Source: Azolla caroliniana
Lineage: Eukaryota; Polypodiophyta
DNA length: 64,000 nt
Reading direction: 5' to 3'
Assembly (NCBI GenBank): GCA_043228905.1
Contig: JBHGNT010000007.1
Coordinates: forward strand, 8,556,001-8,620,000
In this document: positions 41,383-51,200 of the stretch, piece after piece
How positions within the stretch are numbered: position 1 is the first letter of the stretch
Layout of the letters: every line of letters starts with the position of its first letter
Program-made: the position numbers and the translations under genes
Notes under the pieces: model-generated
The model's database searches: none
The model's input: the letters and a program-made list of their open reading frames with translations, nothing else
Told to the model about the DNA's origin: nothing

Positions 41383-42105
41383 TGTCGTGCCTTTCGGCTC
41401 CGGATCGTTGCGTGAGTCGGGTGGGAACCGCTGGGGTTTTGGACTAGGAGAAAGAAAAATACAAATAAGGCTAGTAAAGAATAGGTATAAAGAGTTATAA
41501 GATAAGAATCTCGTGAATCCCACGAGTTTAGTATATTTAGTCAATATTTAGGTAGTAAGAGAGAATTATTTTAGCAAATTCGTGAATCCCACGAATATTT
41601 TAGATTGATTGACCATTATAGAAAAATAATCAACAAAAACTACAATGTGCTCCCCGTCCTTATATAGTGATGGGAGAGACTAAGCATAGCTACATGCTTT
41701 TTCTAATATGTTCATGCACACTAAATGTGCATGTGATGCTTTTCTAATCCTTGCTTTTATTTGCTAAATATAGTGCTCATGCACGCTAGATGTGCATGAG
41801 TCACTTTTTAGTTGCTTGCGTTTTTCTATAAAATATTCACGCACTCTAAAAATACATGATTTACCTTTTTAATAAAGGTAGGCGCAAATAAAGCACTTAT
41901 AGTTATTAAATCTATTTATAGAACACTAAAGATAAGGTAGCATAATGATAAAGTTGAGGTTTGACTACGTGGAGGTACAAGGTTCAAATCTTGCCCTATG
42001 CACGTGATAAATATCTTGATTATTCTTATTTTATTTATTTATATGTAATTAAATCGGTTATATTATTTTTACTTTTTCACGTAGTGTACGAAATACACTA
42101 CGACA
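41383..42105 (-). repeat. C 3' LTR
   Basis: Contains the TATA-like CTATATAAGG (minus; about 41670-41682), three palindromic CATGCAC..GTGCATG-type words (41714-41800), two TCGTGAATCCCACGA stem-loops near 41512 and 41580, and the antisense tRNA-like module (41936-42003). Confidence 0.88.
41936..42003 (+). other. tRNA-like module in C 3' LTR (antisense)
   Basis: A-box-like TAGCATAATGATAAAG, then B-box-like AAGGTTCAAATCTTG ~35 nt later, on the strand opposite to the element and close to the U3 start. Also present at 44710-44777. Confidence 0.55.
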
Positions 42106-44118
42106 CTCGCCCCCTCCGAACCCGCACATCCTCCGGTATGTGCCGAAGTTGCCGATGCTCGTTGTCTCCCCTTCATCCTCCGTTTGTCCCGCTATGTCAA
42201 CTTTGTCTCTCCATTTTGAGTAGACCCATTCTTTCCACCCGAACCATTGTCGCCATCCGATCCACCATATTCTTTGTTCTCTCTCGTCATATTCTTGGCC
42301 CTTGTCATTCGTGGTAGTGTCTTTTACTGGCCTCTTTCTTGTCTTCATCAACCTTGACTCTTTTCCGGATCGCTCTCGTCCGATCAACTTTCGGTTTGAT
42401 CGGCTTCCGATCGGATTCGTATTCGGCCGAATCGGAATCGGTTGTTCGGTTTCGATTGAGTCGGTCTCCTTCCGGCCCGGTTTCGATCTATCGGTTTCGG
42501 TTTCGGTTGGCTTTCTTTTCCTCGTTTTCACCAACCTCGACCGGTCCAACCTCCGATTGAGTCGGATTAGCTTCTTTCCGGATCGGTCTCGTCCGATCAG
42601 CTTTCGGCTAGGTCGGCTTCCATCCATATTCGCGTTCGGCCAAGTCAGACTCGGTCGATCGGTTTTGACCAAGTCGACCCCTTTTCGGGTAGGCTTTCTT
42701 TCGGGTCGTCTTTCGGCCGAATCCTCATTCGCCCGATTCAGCTTTCGTTTGTGTCGTCTTTCGGCCGAATTCTCTTCCTTTCGGTTCGGCTTTCTTTTGG
42801 GTCGACTTTCGGTCGAATCCTCTTTTACCCGGTTCGGCTTTCTTTCGGATCGGAATCCCGTCCGGATCACCTTCCATCCTAACTGGCTTCCGACTTTACC
42901 TTTCTTGCCGCCACCTCCCGTCTCTCCGGTCTCACGTTGGTTCTCGGACACAACCGCCGAAGTCTCTAGAATTAGTGGGTAGGAATCCTCGGTATTATCA
43001 TCCTCTGTCATTTCAACCATAGCCTCCTTCGCGGCTATCTCTCCGTCGTATGAATCGGCTTCGACCTTTGTTTTCTCTCCACCACCTTCCGTCTCTTCGG
43101 TCTCACGTTGCCTTTCGAACGCAACCGCCGGAGTCTCTAGAATCAGTGGTGGGGAAGTCTCGATATGCCCATCCGTCGTTGATTCGTCCATAGCCACCTT
43201 CGATTCGATGTCATCTTTTGTGGCGACCTCCTCAATCAAGTCCTCTTTGCTCTCTTTCACTGCATCAATTATGCTTACCCCTTTTTCACCCGATGTTTCA
43301 ATCACTTGTATTCTGAAATCTTCTTCTACACTTGGGTTATCGGCCTTATCCTTCGTTGTTGTTCTTTCGCAAGACAAGAGGGTAGCTTGTTTTACACCCT
43401 CTTCCATCGCACCATCATGTTGTATTTCGGCCTTCACATTGGCTCCATCGTTTGTCTTCAATCGACCATCCTTCATCGGCCATGTCGTTGACAAGATTCT
43501 CATCTTCCTCTCATCATGTCTCCGGCATACCCTTTGGACTTCGGCCCAATTTTCGGTAAGACCATTCGTACCGTCATCGTCTTCGAGTTCGATCCCGATG
43601 TCCATCCTTTCTTTTCGATCGATCGATTTTACGAACATTAGGACTTTATCCTCTCCCACCAACCGTTGTTCCCGCTCCGAGAGTTGAGCAAGACGATGCT
43701 CGAACTCTAGGAATGCTTGTGTTGCACTTCGGTGGGTCTTCTCCGATGCCACCCATTCGTCGAATTTTCGCCGATCTTGTCCCTTTGATCTCTTGTAATC
43801 ATATGCCTCTCGTAAAGCTTCTTCGAATGACCCCCATGTCGAGTTTTGTTGCCGTATCTTGTGGATTCTCTCTTGTAGCTCATCCGTGGCCACCCGATTG
43901 AAGGATGTCACTTGCAATCCTTCCGGTATCCCACATCGTATCATCTCCGCCTTGTAGTCACTTAGATAGCGTGACACATCGTTTCCGTTGAATTGTCCGT
44001 TTCGTTGTACGAGCCGCTTTACTGCCCCCGTGATCTCCGACATCACTTGTTGTTCTTGTAGCATCCGCTCGAACATCATCATCATCGTTATGCTCATTGC
44101 CTCTTGTTGATTCTCCAT
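42058..44118 (-). CDS. gag-like protein of element C, intact
   Basis: 686 codons from ATG 44118, 17 bp inside the PBS-like site. The N-terminal ~220 residues resemble a retrotransposon gag (NGQFNGNDVSRYLSDYKAEM; STWGSFEEALREAY; LVGEDKVLMFVKSIDRKERMDIG). The acidic middle has repeats. From ~430 a strongly basic region carries repeats of the type SRPKRKPNRKEENSAE, then a Trp-rich segment (IWWIGWRQWFGWKEW). There is no CCHC knuckle, so the basic repeats may replace it in RNA binding (inference). The reading frame crosses the polypurine tract and ends 47 bp inside the LTR, so the last residues are LTR-encoded. Confidence 0.8.
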   Translation of the reverse strand: MENQQEAMSITMMMMFERMLQEQQVMSEITGAVKRLVQRNGQFNGNDVSRYLSDYKAEMIRCGIPEGLQVTSFNRVATDELQERIHKIRQQNSTWGSFEEALREAYDYKRSKGQDRRKFDEWVASEKTHRSATQAFLEFEHRLAQLSEREQRLVGEDKVLMFVKSIDRKERMDIGIELEDDDGTNGLTENWAEVQRVCRRHDERKMRILSTTWPMKDGRLKTNDGANVKAEIQHDGAMEEGVKQATLLSCERTTTKDKADNPSVEEDFRIQVIETSGEKGVSIIDAVKESKEDLIEEVATKDDIESKVAMDESTTDGHIETSPPLILETPAVAFERQRETEETEGGGEKTKVEADSYDGEIAAKEAMVEMTEDDNTEDSYPLILETSAVVSENQRETGETGGGGKKGKVGSQLGWKVIRTGFRSERKPNRVKEDSTESRPKRKPNRKEENSAERRHKRKLNRANEDSAERRPERKPTRKGVDLVKTDRPSLTWPNANMDGSRPSRKLIGRDRSGKKLIRLNRRLDRSRLVKTRKRKPTETETDRSKPGRKETDSIETEQPIPIRPNTNPIGSRSNRKLIGRERSGKESRLMKTRKRPVKDTTTNDKGQEYDEREQRIWWIGWRQWFGWKEWVYSKWRDKVDIAGQTEDEGETTSIGNFGTYRRMCGFGGGECRSVFRTLREKVKII
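42124..42143. other. Hairpin near 3' end of element C
   Basis: GCACAT and ATGTGC around CCTCCGGT, within the coding region and ~20 bp from the LTR. Matches 16684-16703 in element B. Confidence 0.5.
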
Positions 44119-44134
44119 CTCCTTGCCACCCGCC

Positions 44135-44152
44135 TTCACGTCGGGTTCACCA
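44135..44152 (-). other. Primer-binding-site-like sequence of C
   Basis: TGGTGAACCCGACGTGAA on the minus strand, four bases after the 5' LTR end (CACGACA then CAGT). Identical in B and E. Confidence 0.65.
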
Positions 44153-44156
44153 ACTG

Positions 44157-44879
44157 TGTCGTGCCTTTCGGCTCCGGATCGTTGCGTGAGTCGGGTGGGA
44201 ACCGCTGGGGTTTTGGACTAGGAGAAAGAAAAATACAAATAAGGCTAGTAAAGAATAGGTATAAAGAGTTATAAGATAAGAATCTCGTGAATCCCACGAG
44301 TTTAGTATATTTAGTCAATATTTAGGTAGTAAGAGAGAATTATTTTAGCAAATTCGTGAATCCCACGAATATTTTAGATTGATTGACCATTATAGAAAAA
44401 TAATCAACAAAAACTACAATGTGCTCCCCGTCCTTATATAGTGATGGGAGAGACTAAGCATAGCTACATGCTTTTTCTAATATGTTCATGCACACTAAAT
44501 GTGCATGTGATGCTTTTCTAATCCTTGCTTTTATTTGCTAAATATAGTGCTCATGCACGCTAGATGTGCATGAGTCACTTTTTAGTTGCTTGCGTTTTTC
44601 TATAAAATATTCACGCACTCTAAAAATACATGATTTACCTTTTTAATAAAGGTAGGCGCAAATAAAGCACTTATAGTTATTAAATCTATTTATAGAACAC
44701 TAAAGATAAGGTAGCATAATGGTAAAGTTGAGGTTTGACTACGTGGAGGTACAAGGTTCAAATCTTGCCCTATGCACGTGATAAATATCTTGATTATTCT
44801 TATTTTATTTATTTATATGTAATTAAATCGGTTATATTATTTTTACTTTTTCACGTAGTGTACGAAATACACTACGACA
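44157..44879 (-). repeat. C 5' LTR
   Basis: Same features as the 3' LTR at an offset of 2774 bp. The A-box-like word here reads TAGCATAATGGTAAAG, closer to the tRNA consensus than in the other copy. Confidence 0.88.
44710..44777 (+). other. tRNA-like module in C 5' LTR (antisense)
   Basis: Same module as 41936-42003, with G instead of A at 44722, restoring AATGG of the A-box. Confidence 0.55.
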
Positions 44880-45053
44880 CCGGTCTGTATTACAAAACGG
44901 TGCCCTCCGCACCTGTTCGGGATCGGTCCGGATCCGGAACAGCATAACGTTTCCGGTCCATCCGTCCACACTCATAGCTTAATTACAACCACATTCCTAC
45001 TACTTAATTAGCTCTCCATTTCCCACTCTAGACTCCTTTCCCAGCCGGTAACA
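44880..45053 (-). repeat. D 3' LTR, inner part
   Basis: Resumes the D LTR at CCGGTCTGTATTAC and ends CCGGTAACA. Includes the TCCGGATCCGGA palindrome (44926-44938). Confidence 0.88.
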
Positions 45054-45107
45054 CATGGCACGCCCGTGGGACAGTACCTTGTACGTCGAATCCACAACCG
45101 ACCCTTG
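45054..45107 (-). other. Conserved 3' leader of ORF3-family elements
   Basis: CATGGCACGCCCGTGGGA directly inside the LTR is nearly identical in element G (63175-63192), and the following ~35 bp are also similar. A polypurine tract would be expected here on the minus strand, but the sequence (TCCCACGGGCGTGCCATG) is not purine-rich. Confidence 0.6.
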
Positions 45108-48100
45108 CTATTCTTCATCCAAAATGTCCAGAATGCTCTGTTCGAGAGGCTCCAATGGTTCATCTGGAAGTGGTTGTTGTTGTTGTTGTTGTTGCTGCTT
45201 TGTTGCTGTCTGCTGCGGCGGTTCCGTTGGTGGTTGCTGCGGCTGCTCCTCCAGTTGTGGCTCTGACACCGGCGTCTCCGTCGTTGCTCCCTGCGTCGTG
45301 GTGGTCTCCGGTTGACTGGTTCCCGGCTGGCCCTCAGCCGGCGACAGTTCCTCATCACTAAGGTTAACCGTTGTCGCTTCTCGTGCTTTTTCTTCCCGCA
45401 CCCGGGACCGCTCGTAGCTTTCAAACTGGATTTGAGCGTCCAGTCTATCATCGTCCAGCTGAGCTACGAGCTGCCTGACCTGCGCCAGCTGTTCATCTGC
45501 CAGGACTTGGAAGTCGTCGGCCAGGTCGTCCCGTATGGCGGTGAAGTCCTCGGAAGTCAACGTATAACAGTCATCTCCTTCCTTCCGTCAGTTTGGCACA
45601 TCCGCCCGTAGCAACTGGAGTTCCGCCGCGTTTTGTGCCCACTTTGTCCACCATTTTACGGAGCTTTCATCAATCAAGTGTTTCGTCTGATTCAGCCATG
45701 CCCGGAGGATGGACTGAATCCGGCTCGTTCCCAATTGCGATTTGGTTTCCACCGCTTGTCGTTCCTCCTTCAGTTGTTTGATGATTTTGACGTTGTCCTC
45801 CACCTGCACCTTGTAATGCGTCAATTGCCTTTGATATGTGCTTTGTAATTTCTGCAATACTGTTGACGCTCTCTCTTTGTCTTCCTACTGCTGCTTCTGG
45901 AGCTCCATCCGGACCTTCTCCACCTCTTCCAAGCGTCTTGTATTTTCCGCCCGTTTGTCGGCGATGGCCGTCGCAGCCCGATCAATTGCCTGCTGGAGCT
46001 CGACCATCCATTCTTTATGCTCCGTTTCCAGCCGTTTGTAGTCCCGGTGCAGGTGCTCAAAATCATCCGTCTTTTGCTTGAGCCATGCTTTGATCTGACG
46101 ACGGGCCCGGTCCTCGTGGTTCTTCTGCTGGCGGAGCGCTTCCCTTAGCCGTTCAATCTCTGTTTCCGCCGTTTTCCGCAGCTTGTCCTTTTCCTGCAGC
46201 ACTTTGTCTTTCTCCTCCTTTAGCCGATCGTACGCTTGATGGCCTTTCCGGAGGCTCTCCTCTGCCCGGCGGAGGTTCTTAGCAATCTTCTTTAATTCGG
46301 CTTCGGCCGTCGTCTTCAATTCTCGTTCAGGGCTCCTTAGCACTTCTTGTGTGGCAAGTTCCTCTCTCAATTCCGCAAGCTCCTGAGCTTGCATCGCATC
46401 TCGCCCCGGAATGGTTTCCGTTGCCGAGGTCTTATTGCTATGTACAGGTCGTTCCGTTTCATTATTCTGTACACTTACTGGAGTCACCGGTGATTGGATC
46501 CGTATTTTGGCCATCTCTATCGTGACCTAATCCAAGTCTTTTTCAAGGCACCGGATTCTGGACCGGGCCGTCTCTAGTTGTTCGGTTGTGACGAGCAACC
46601 GTTCGCTTTGCGCTCTTTCTTCCGCCTCTATATACCCCACTGCTCCGGCTATCTGTTCGCCTATCCACCAGAGCCACAGGCTACCGGTGCCTTGTTGTGC
46701 TTGCAAGGAGGTTTGACAGATGGGCTCACTTGTAGAGGGGTGGTCCCGCCTGGTTGCGCCGAGTTGCAGTTCCGTTTCTGCCCGTGGACCATCCTGCTGT
46801 CCTGGTTCCCCTTGCGCTTCTTCTTGGCTGACTGAGGGAAGCTGCAGTGACCTTTCCGGCTCTGGCGGGATGGGACTTGCCGGTGTTGCCGGTGGTGCCG
46901 GGGCTTCTGTTTCCGGTGCCATCTGCACCGGTTCCGGTTCCTTCCTTGGCGTGGGAGTCTCAGTATGGGGAACCGGTGTTCCCTCCATCTGAAGGTCCGA
47001 ACGTTTCCCGACTGTCTCAACGGTCCTTGCCGACGACCGTCGCTGGAGGTGCTCCGTAGGCTCCTCCTCTATTTCCTCCTCCTGAGCTCCGGCATTGAGT
47101 TTTGCCGCCAAGGGGTCCACTTCTCGATTCATTGGTCGGCGGAGTGTGACCTTTACGGGCCGTGCCGGTGGTTCCTCCTGCGCCTCCGTTGGGTGCTTCC
47201 GGCTGCCACTTCCTGCTGCCACTTCTTGCTGCCGCCTGTTCTGCATCCGCCGCCTTTCCCTTACTGGCCTTAGAGGCCAACAACTGTTGCCGTTTGGAAG
47301 CCGTCCTTGGGGTGCCGTCCACCACTCTTCTTCGCTTCTTGGGTTAGACGGTCTGAACGGGTGGCACCAGCAAGGTGAGCCAATGCGTTACGGCGTGCCA
47401 TATCCTTCGTCCGTCTCGGCCTTCTTTGCCGTCTTTGCCTCTGACGATCTCGATCGCCGCACACAACCCGTCTGCGATCAATACCGGCCAATCCACCTTG
47501 ATCCCTTCATAGGTGGCGATGATCATCCCTACCCGGTTCTGCGGCATGACAGGGGGTCTAGGGTACACGTGGCCGTATTCATGGAGCACACGAGCAATTT
47601 CGCGGAACAGCATATCTCCGCCGCCCTGTGTCCGGTAGCCCTTGCTGGCTAGAGAGTACTCACCAAAATACCTGATGAGTTGCTCCGGGGTTGGATTGTC
47701 GATCGTGAGTATGCCTCCCTCCGGAAGGCCTGTTAACGCTCGAATCGCCTCTGCCGTTATGACCTCTGTATCGATTTCCTTGATCACTTTGTTGGCTTCT
47801 TTGTGTGGCGGTACTTCCATCATCATCAAGAAGCCCTCGAGCCCGTGTTGCTTCAGCCATGTCTTGGCGGCTTCCGACAGCGTTTGCGGGTCCATCTCTG
47901 TGTCGGGGTCGGATTGCGGTGGCGAGGATGGATGGTGATGAGAGTGGGGTTGAGAAAGAGAGAGTTCAAAAGGCGGGGGTTCTCTGTGCGCAGGTTCTCG
48001 TCTGATGATCTTGCAGCGTTTCGGTGCTTCTGTGGTCCTGGGTTCGCGAAAGTAGAGGGTCTCTACGCGCAATGGTTTTTGTCTGTGCATTCTAGCGCCT

Positions 48101-48117
48101 TTTTCAAGTTTGTGCAT
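45108..48117 (-). pseudogene. ORF3 of element D: globular domain, NLS-like motif, coiled coil
   Basis: About 1000 codons in the env position, starting at ATG 48117, 166 bp after the integrase stop. Residues ~75-255 form a globular domain (MDPQTLSEAAKTWLKQHG; ALTGLPEGGI; HEYGHVYPRPP; YEGIKVDWPVLIADGL; WHAVTHWL). A TAA then precedes PKKRRRV (47323-47343), which resembles the SV40 NLS. A one-step frame change near 47230 follows, in a short repeat of GCAGGAAGTG. A Pro/Glu-rich linker (47100-46700) leads into a long coiled coil (~46640-45600) with TAG at 46524 and 45885 and TGA near 45585. The acidic Gln-rich tail ends in SILDILDEE. It has no signal peptide or membrane segment, so it is not a typical env. 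Function unknown. Confidence 0.8.
47323..47343 (-). other. NLS-like motif PKKRRRV in ORF3 of D
   Basis: CCC AAG AAG CGA AGA AGA GTG on the minus strand, directly after an in-frame TAA. Differs from the SV40 large-T type PKKKRKV core at two positions, both basic for basic. Confidence 0.5.
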
Positions 48118-48282
48118 GTCGCGTACTTAAAATAGCATTATGTCCTGTGGTGGCGCTTTAAATGCCCACTACGTACCTTTTCACTCCACGCTCTTTCATC
48201 CATTCATTCCTCGCTTTTGCATGATTGTTTTTTCATTCCTCGCTTTTTTTTTTTTTCAGCTATTATTATTATTATTGTGACG
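48118..48282 (-). other. Spacer between pol and ORF3 of element D
   Basis: AT-rich, with an ATT/AAT microsatellite and an A-run (minus strand). No gene. Confidence 0.6.
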
Positions 48283-51200
48283 TCACTTGTCCGTTGGTCC
48301 TTCCGGACCCTTACCGGCCTCATTCTCCCCAGTTACCGGCTCGCCTTCCCTACCGTCTTGGTGGTTGTCGTCGGTCCTTTGCTCAAACGGGTTCTTAGGC
48401 ATCGGTCGTCTATATGCCTTTAACCAGAATCCGTTGACCCATTTGCCCAGCACTTCGCCGGCAAGTGTCCCCAACTGGTAGGACCCATTATACTCCCGTG
48501 TTAGCCAATATGGTCCGGTCCATCTAAACCTTAGTTTACCCGGCATCTTGCCCATCTGGGTTTGGAATACTAATACCGGTTTGCCGATTACGAACATTTT
48601 TTCGTTACCTTTCCTGTGCCGGTCGACGAATGCTTTCCGTCGCCGTTGCTCCAATTCTAAATGTAGGATGTTGGCCAACCGTTGTTCCTCCAACTCACAC
48701 AGCGCTGTCAACCTTATTGTCTCCGACTCCTTCTCGTTCAGCCGTTCTCGTAGCTGGATCCGTAAGCTAGGTACTTGAAATTCTACCGGCATGACCGCCT
48801 CGAGTCCGAATGCTAACCGGAACGGTGTTGTTCAGATGCTCGTTTTGTATGCCGTCCGGTATGCCCAAAGCGCGCTATGTAGCTTTGTGTCCCAATCCGT
48901 CCGGTTCTCGTTGACGATCTTCCGAACGATATTCTGGAGCGTCTTGTTTGTTGATTCCGCTAATCCGTTCGCCTGTGGATAGTAAGGTGTGCTTCGTTTG
49001 TGGACCACGGCATAGAAGGTCGTTAGGCTTTCTACTACTTGTCCGAGAAAGTGCCCCCCTTGGTCACTTATCAATTCAATGGGGCATCCGTAACAGCATC
49101 AGATGTACTCATATAGAAACTTTGCAGTTGACGCAGCGGTATTATCCCGTAAAGCTTTGGCCTCCACCCATTTCGTGCAGTAATCCGTAGCAACGATAAC
49201 GTACCGATTACCCATTCTCATTGCCGGTGGCTTGAACGGTCCTACAAATTCCAGCCCCCACTTTTGGAATGGCTCGAGTGGTAGTACTGGCTGGTGTGGC
49301 ATACGAGCCTACTCCGTTGGATGGCCCATTCTCTGGCATAGGTCACATTCTTTTGCGTACCGTACCGCATCTCTTAATGTCGTTGGCCACCATAGGCCAC
49401 TTTGCCATATTTTTCTGGCCGTCGCATCTCCGGCATAGTGACCTCCGGCAACTCCGCAGTGGGCTTCCCTCAGTATCAGTTCCTTTTCATCACTGCGCAC
49501 CGCCCGTCTCCATATGCCGTCAGCACCCTTGTGGTACAGTGTGTCTTGCAATAAGCAGAAATGTCGGCTTTGTACCGCCAGGCGTTTCCGTTCGTCCTGG
49601 TTCAGCTCTTCCGGAGGCAGTCCTGTGCTCAGAAACTGGTGCATATTTGTGAGCCACTTGTCTTCCTAGGCCACTGTTTCATCTACTGCCGTCTCCGTAG
49701 TGACTCGAAACAGTTCCGCATCCGGAAACTCATCCAGTACTCCGTCACCCGTCTCTCCGGACTCCAATCGGCTTAAGTAATCCGCTACGGCATGCTGTAT
49801 ACCGGGTCGGTGGAATATTTCAAACTCGAACTCCTGTAACAATAAGGTCCACCGGGCCAATTTGCCGGTGAGTGACGCCTTGGACACTAGGTAAAGGAGT
49901 GCCAAATGATCTACATGGAAGGAAAACTTCCTTCCCAACAAATAGTGCCGAAACTTTGTCACACTGTACATCATTCCTAGAGCTTCCCATTCCGTAGTAG
50001 AGTAGTTCCGTTCTGCTTGGGATAGCTTCCTGCTGGCATAGTACACTGGCCGGTACCACTTTGGTTCCGTAAGCTGCATCAGTACGCTTCCGATTGCGAT
50101 GTCGGAGGCGTCCACGAACACGTGAAATTCTTTACTCCAATCCGGAGGTTGTAATACCGGTGCCTGCGACAATAGTACCTTGAGGGCCTTATACGCCCTA
50201 TCCTCAGTATCGGTCCACTGGAATGGTGTCCGATGTACGGCGGCATGCAACGGTGTAGCCAGGTCGGCCAAGTATCGGAGCATCCGACTGTGCCACCGGA
50301 TCTGGCCTAAGAACCGGCTTAATGCCTTTGCCGTTGCCGGCACCGGTGCTTCTAATATGGCTTTCACTTTGTCCAGGTCGACTGCAATACCTTCCTGGCT
50401 CACGATATGTCCTAATAAAGTTCCACTGGACACGCCAAATACACACTTTGCCAGATTTAAGCTTAGCCGGTACGCTCTACACTTTTCTAGACAAAGACAA
50501 AGGTGCTGAAAATGGTCCTCCTCCCGGCTATAGACGGCGAAATCGTCAAGGAAAACCTGCATAAAAGCCGGTATATATTCACCAAAGATTTCCATGATGA
50601 TTCTTTGAAACGTTGCCGGTGCCGTTTTGAGTCCGAACATCATCACCACGGCCACAAACACCCCCCATTCAGTGACGAATGTCGTTTTCTCCTAGTCGTC
50701 GGGGTGCATCCGGATCTGATTATACCCACTGAATCCGTCTAGGAAGCTATAGACCTCATGGCCGGCGATGGCATCCAACACTCCATCTGTGAACGGAAGT
50801 GGAAACACATCTGTTACCGTAGCCGCATTGAGTTTCCGGTAGTCCACGCAAACTCAAATTTTTCCGTTCTTCTTCGGTACGACTACAATCGGGCTCAGCC
50901 ATGTCGCTTTCTTTACCGGATGGATAAAGCCAACTCTTAGCAGTTTGTTGATTTCTTCCTTGACCTTGGCCGCATAATTGGGATTCATCCGGTACCGTCT
51001 TTGTGCCACTGGTTTTGCGTCCTTGCTCAAGTGTACTTGATGCTGGTATAACTGAGGATCGAGTCCTCGCATATCTTCGTATGACCAGGCGAACACATCC
51101 CGGAATTCCGTGAGAAGTGTTATCATCGCCGTTTTGTCTTCGGACTTCATCTCCTTGGCGATGTGCACCGGTTTTGCTTCGTCCGTGGTGCCTAAATTCA

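Larger units (their letters stand above)
41383..44879 (-). mobile_element. Element C: young gag-only LTR retrotransposon
   Basis: Two 723-bp LTRs (41383-42105 and 44157-44879; TGTCGTGCC to ACTACGACA) differ at only one position by my comparison (A at 41948, G at 44722). One long intact gag-like ORF lies between. PBS-like TGGTGAACCCGACGTGAA (44135-44152) and a minus-strand polypurine run before the 3' LTR (GGAGGGGGCGAG, near 42106-42117) are present. Inserted in D's LTR. With near-identical LTRs and an open ORF this is the most recent insertion in the window. Confidence 0.9.

Noticed and set aside
41381-44880. LTR borders of element C as TGTGTCGT...ACGACAC
   Set aside because: Family members B and E have TGTCG...CGACA ends, and these borders give the correct PBS spacing and a near-perfect 4-bp target duplication.
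45055-45315. Cys-rich plus-strand frame (poly-Cys)
   Set aside because: Antisense of the CAG/CAA (Gln) repeat in the ORF3 tail.
45108-48117. ORF3 as a retroviral-type env
   Set aside because: No signal peptide, transmembrane segment or cysteine pattern; it is mostly coiled coil with an NLS-like motif.
48240-48280. T-run and ATT repeat as a Pol III terminator or a gene signal
   Set aside because: It lies between pol and ORF3 of a minus-strand retroelement and is simple low-complexity sequence.
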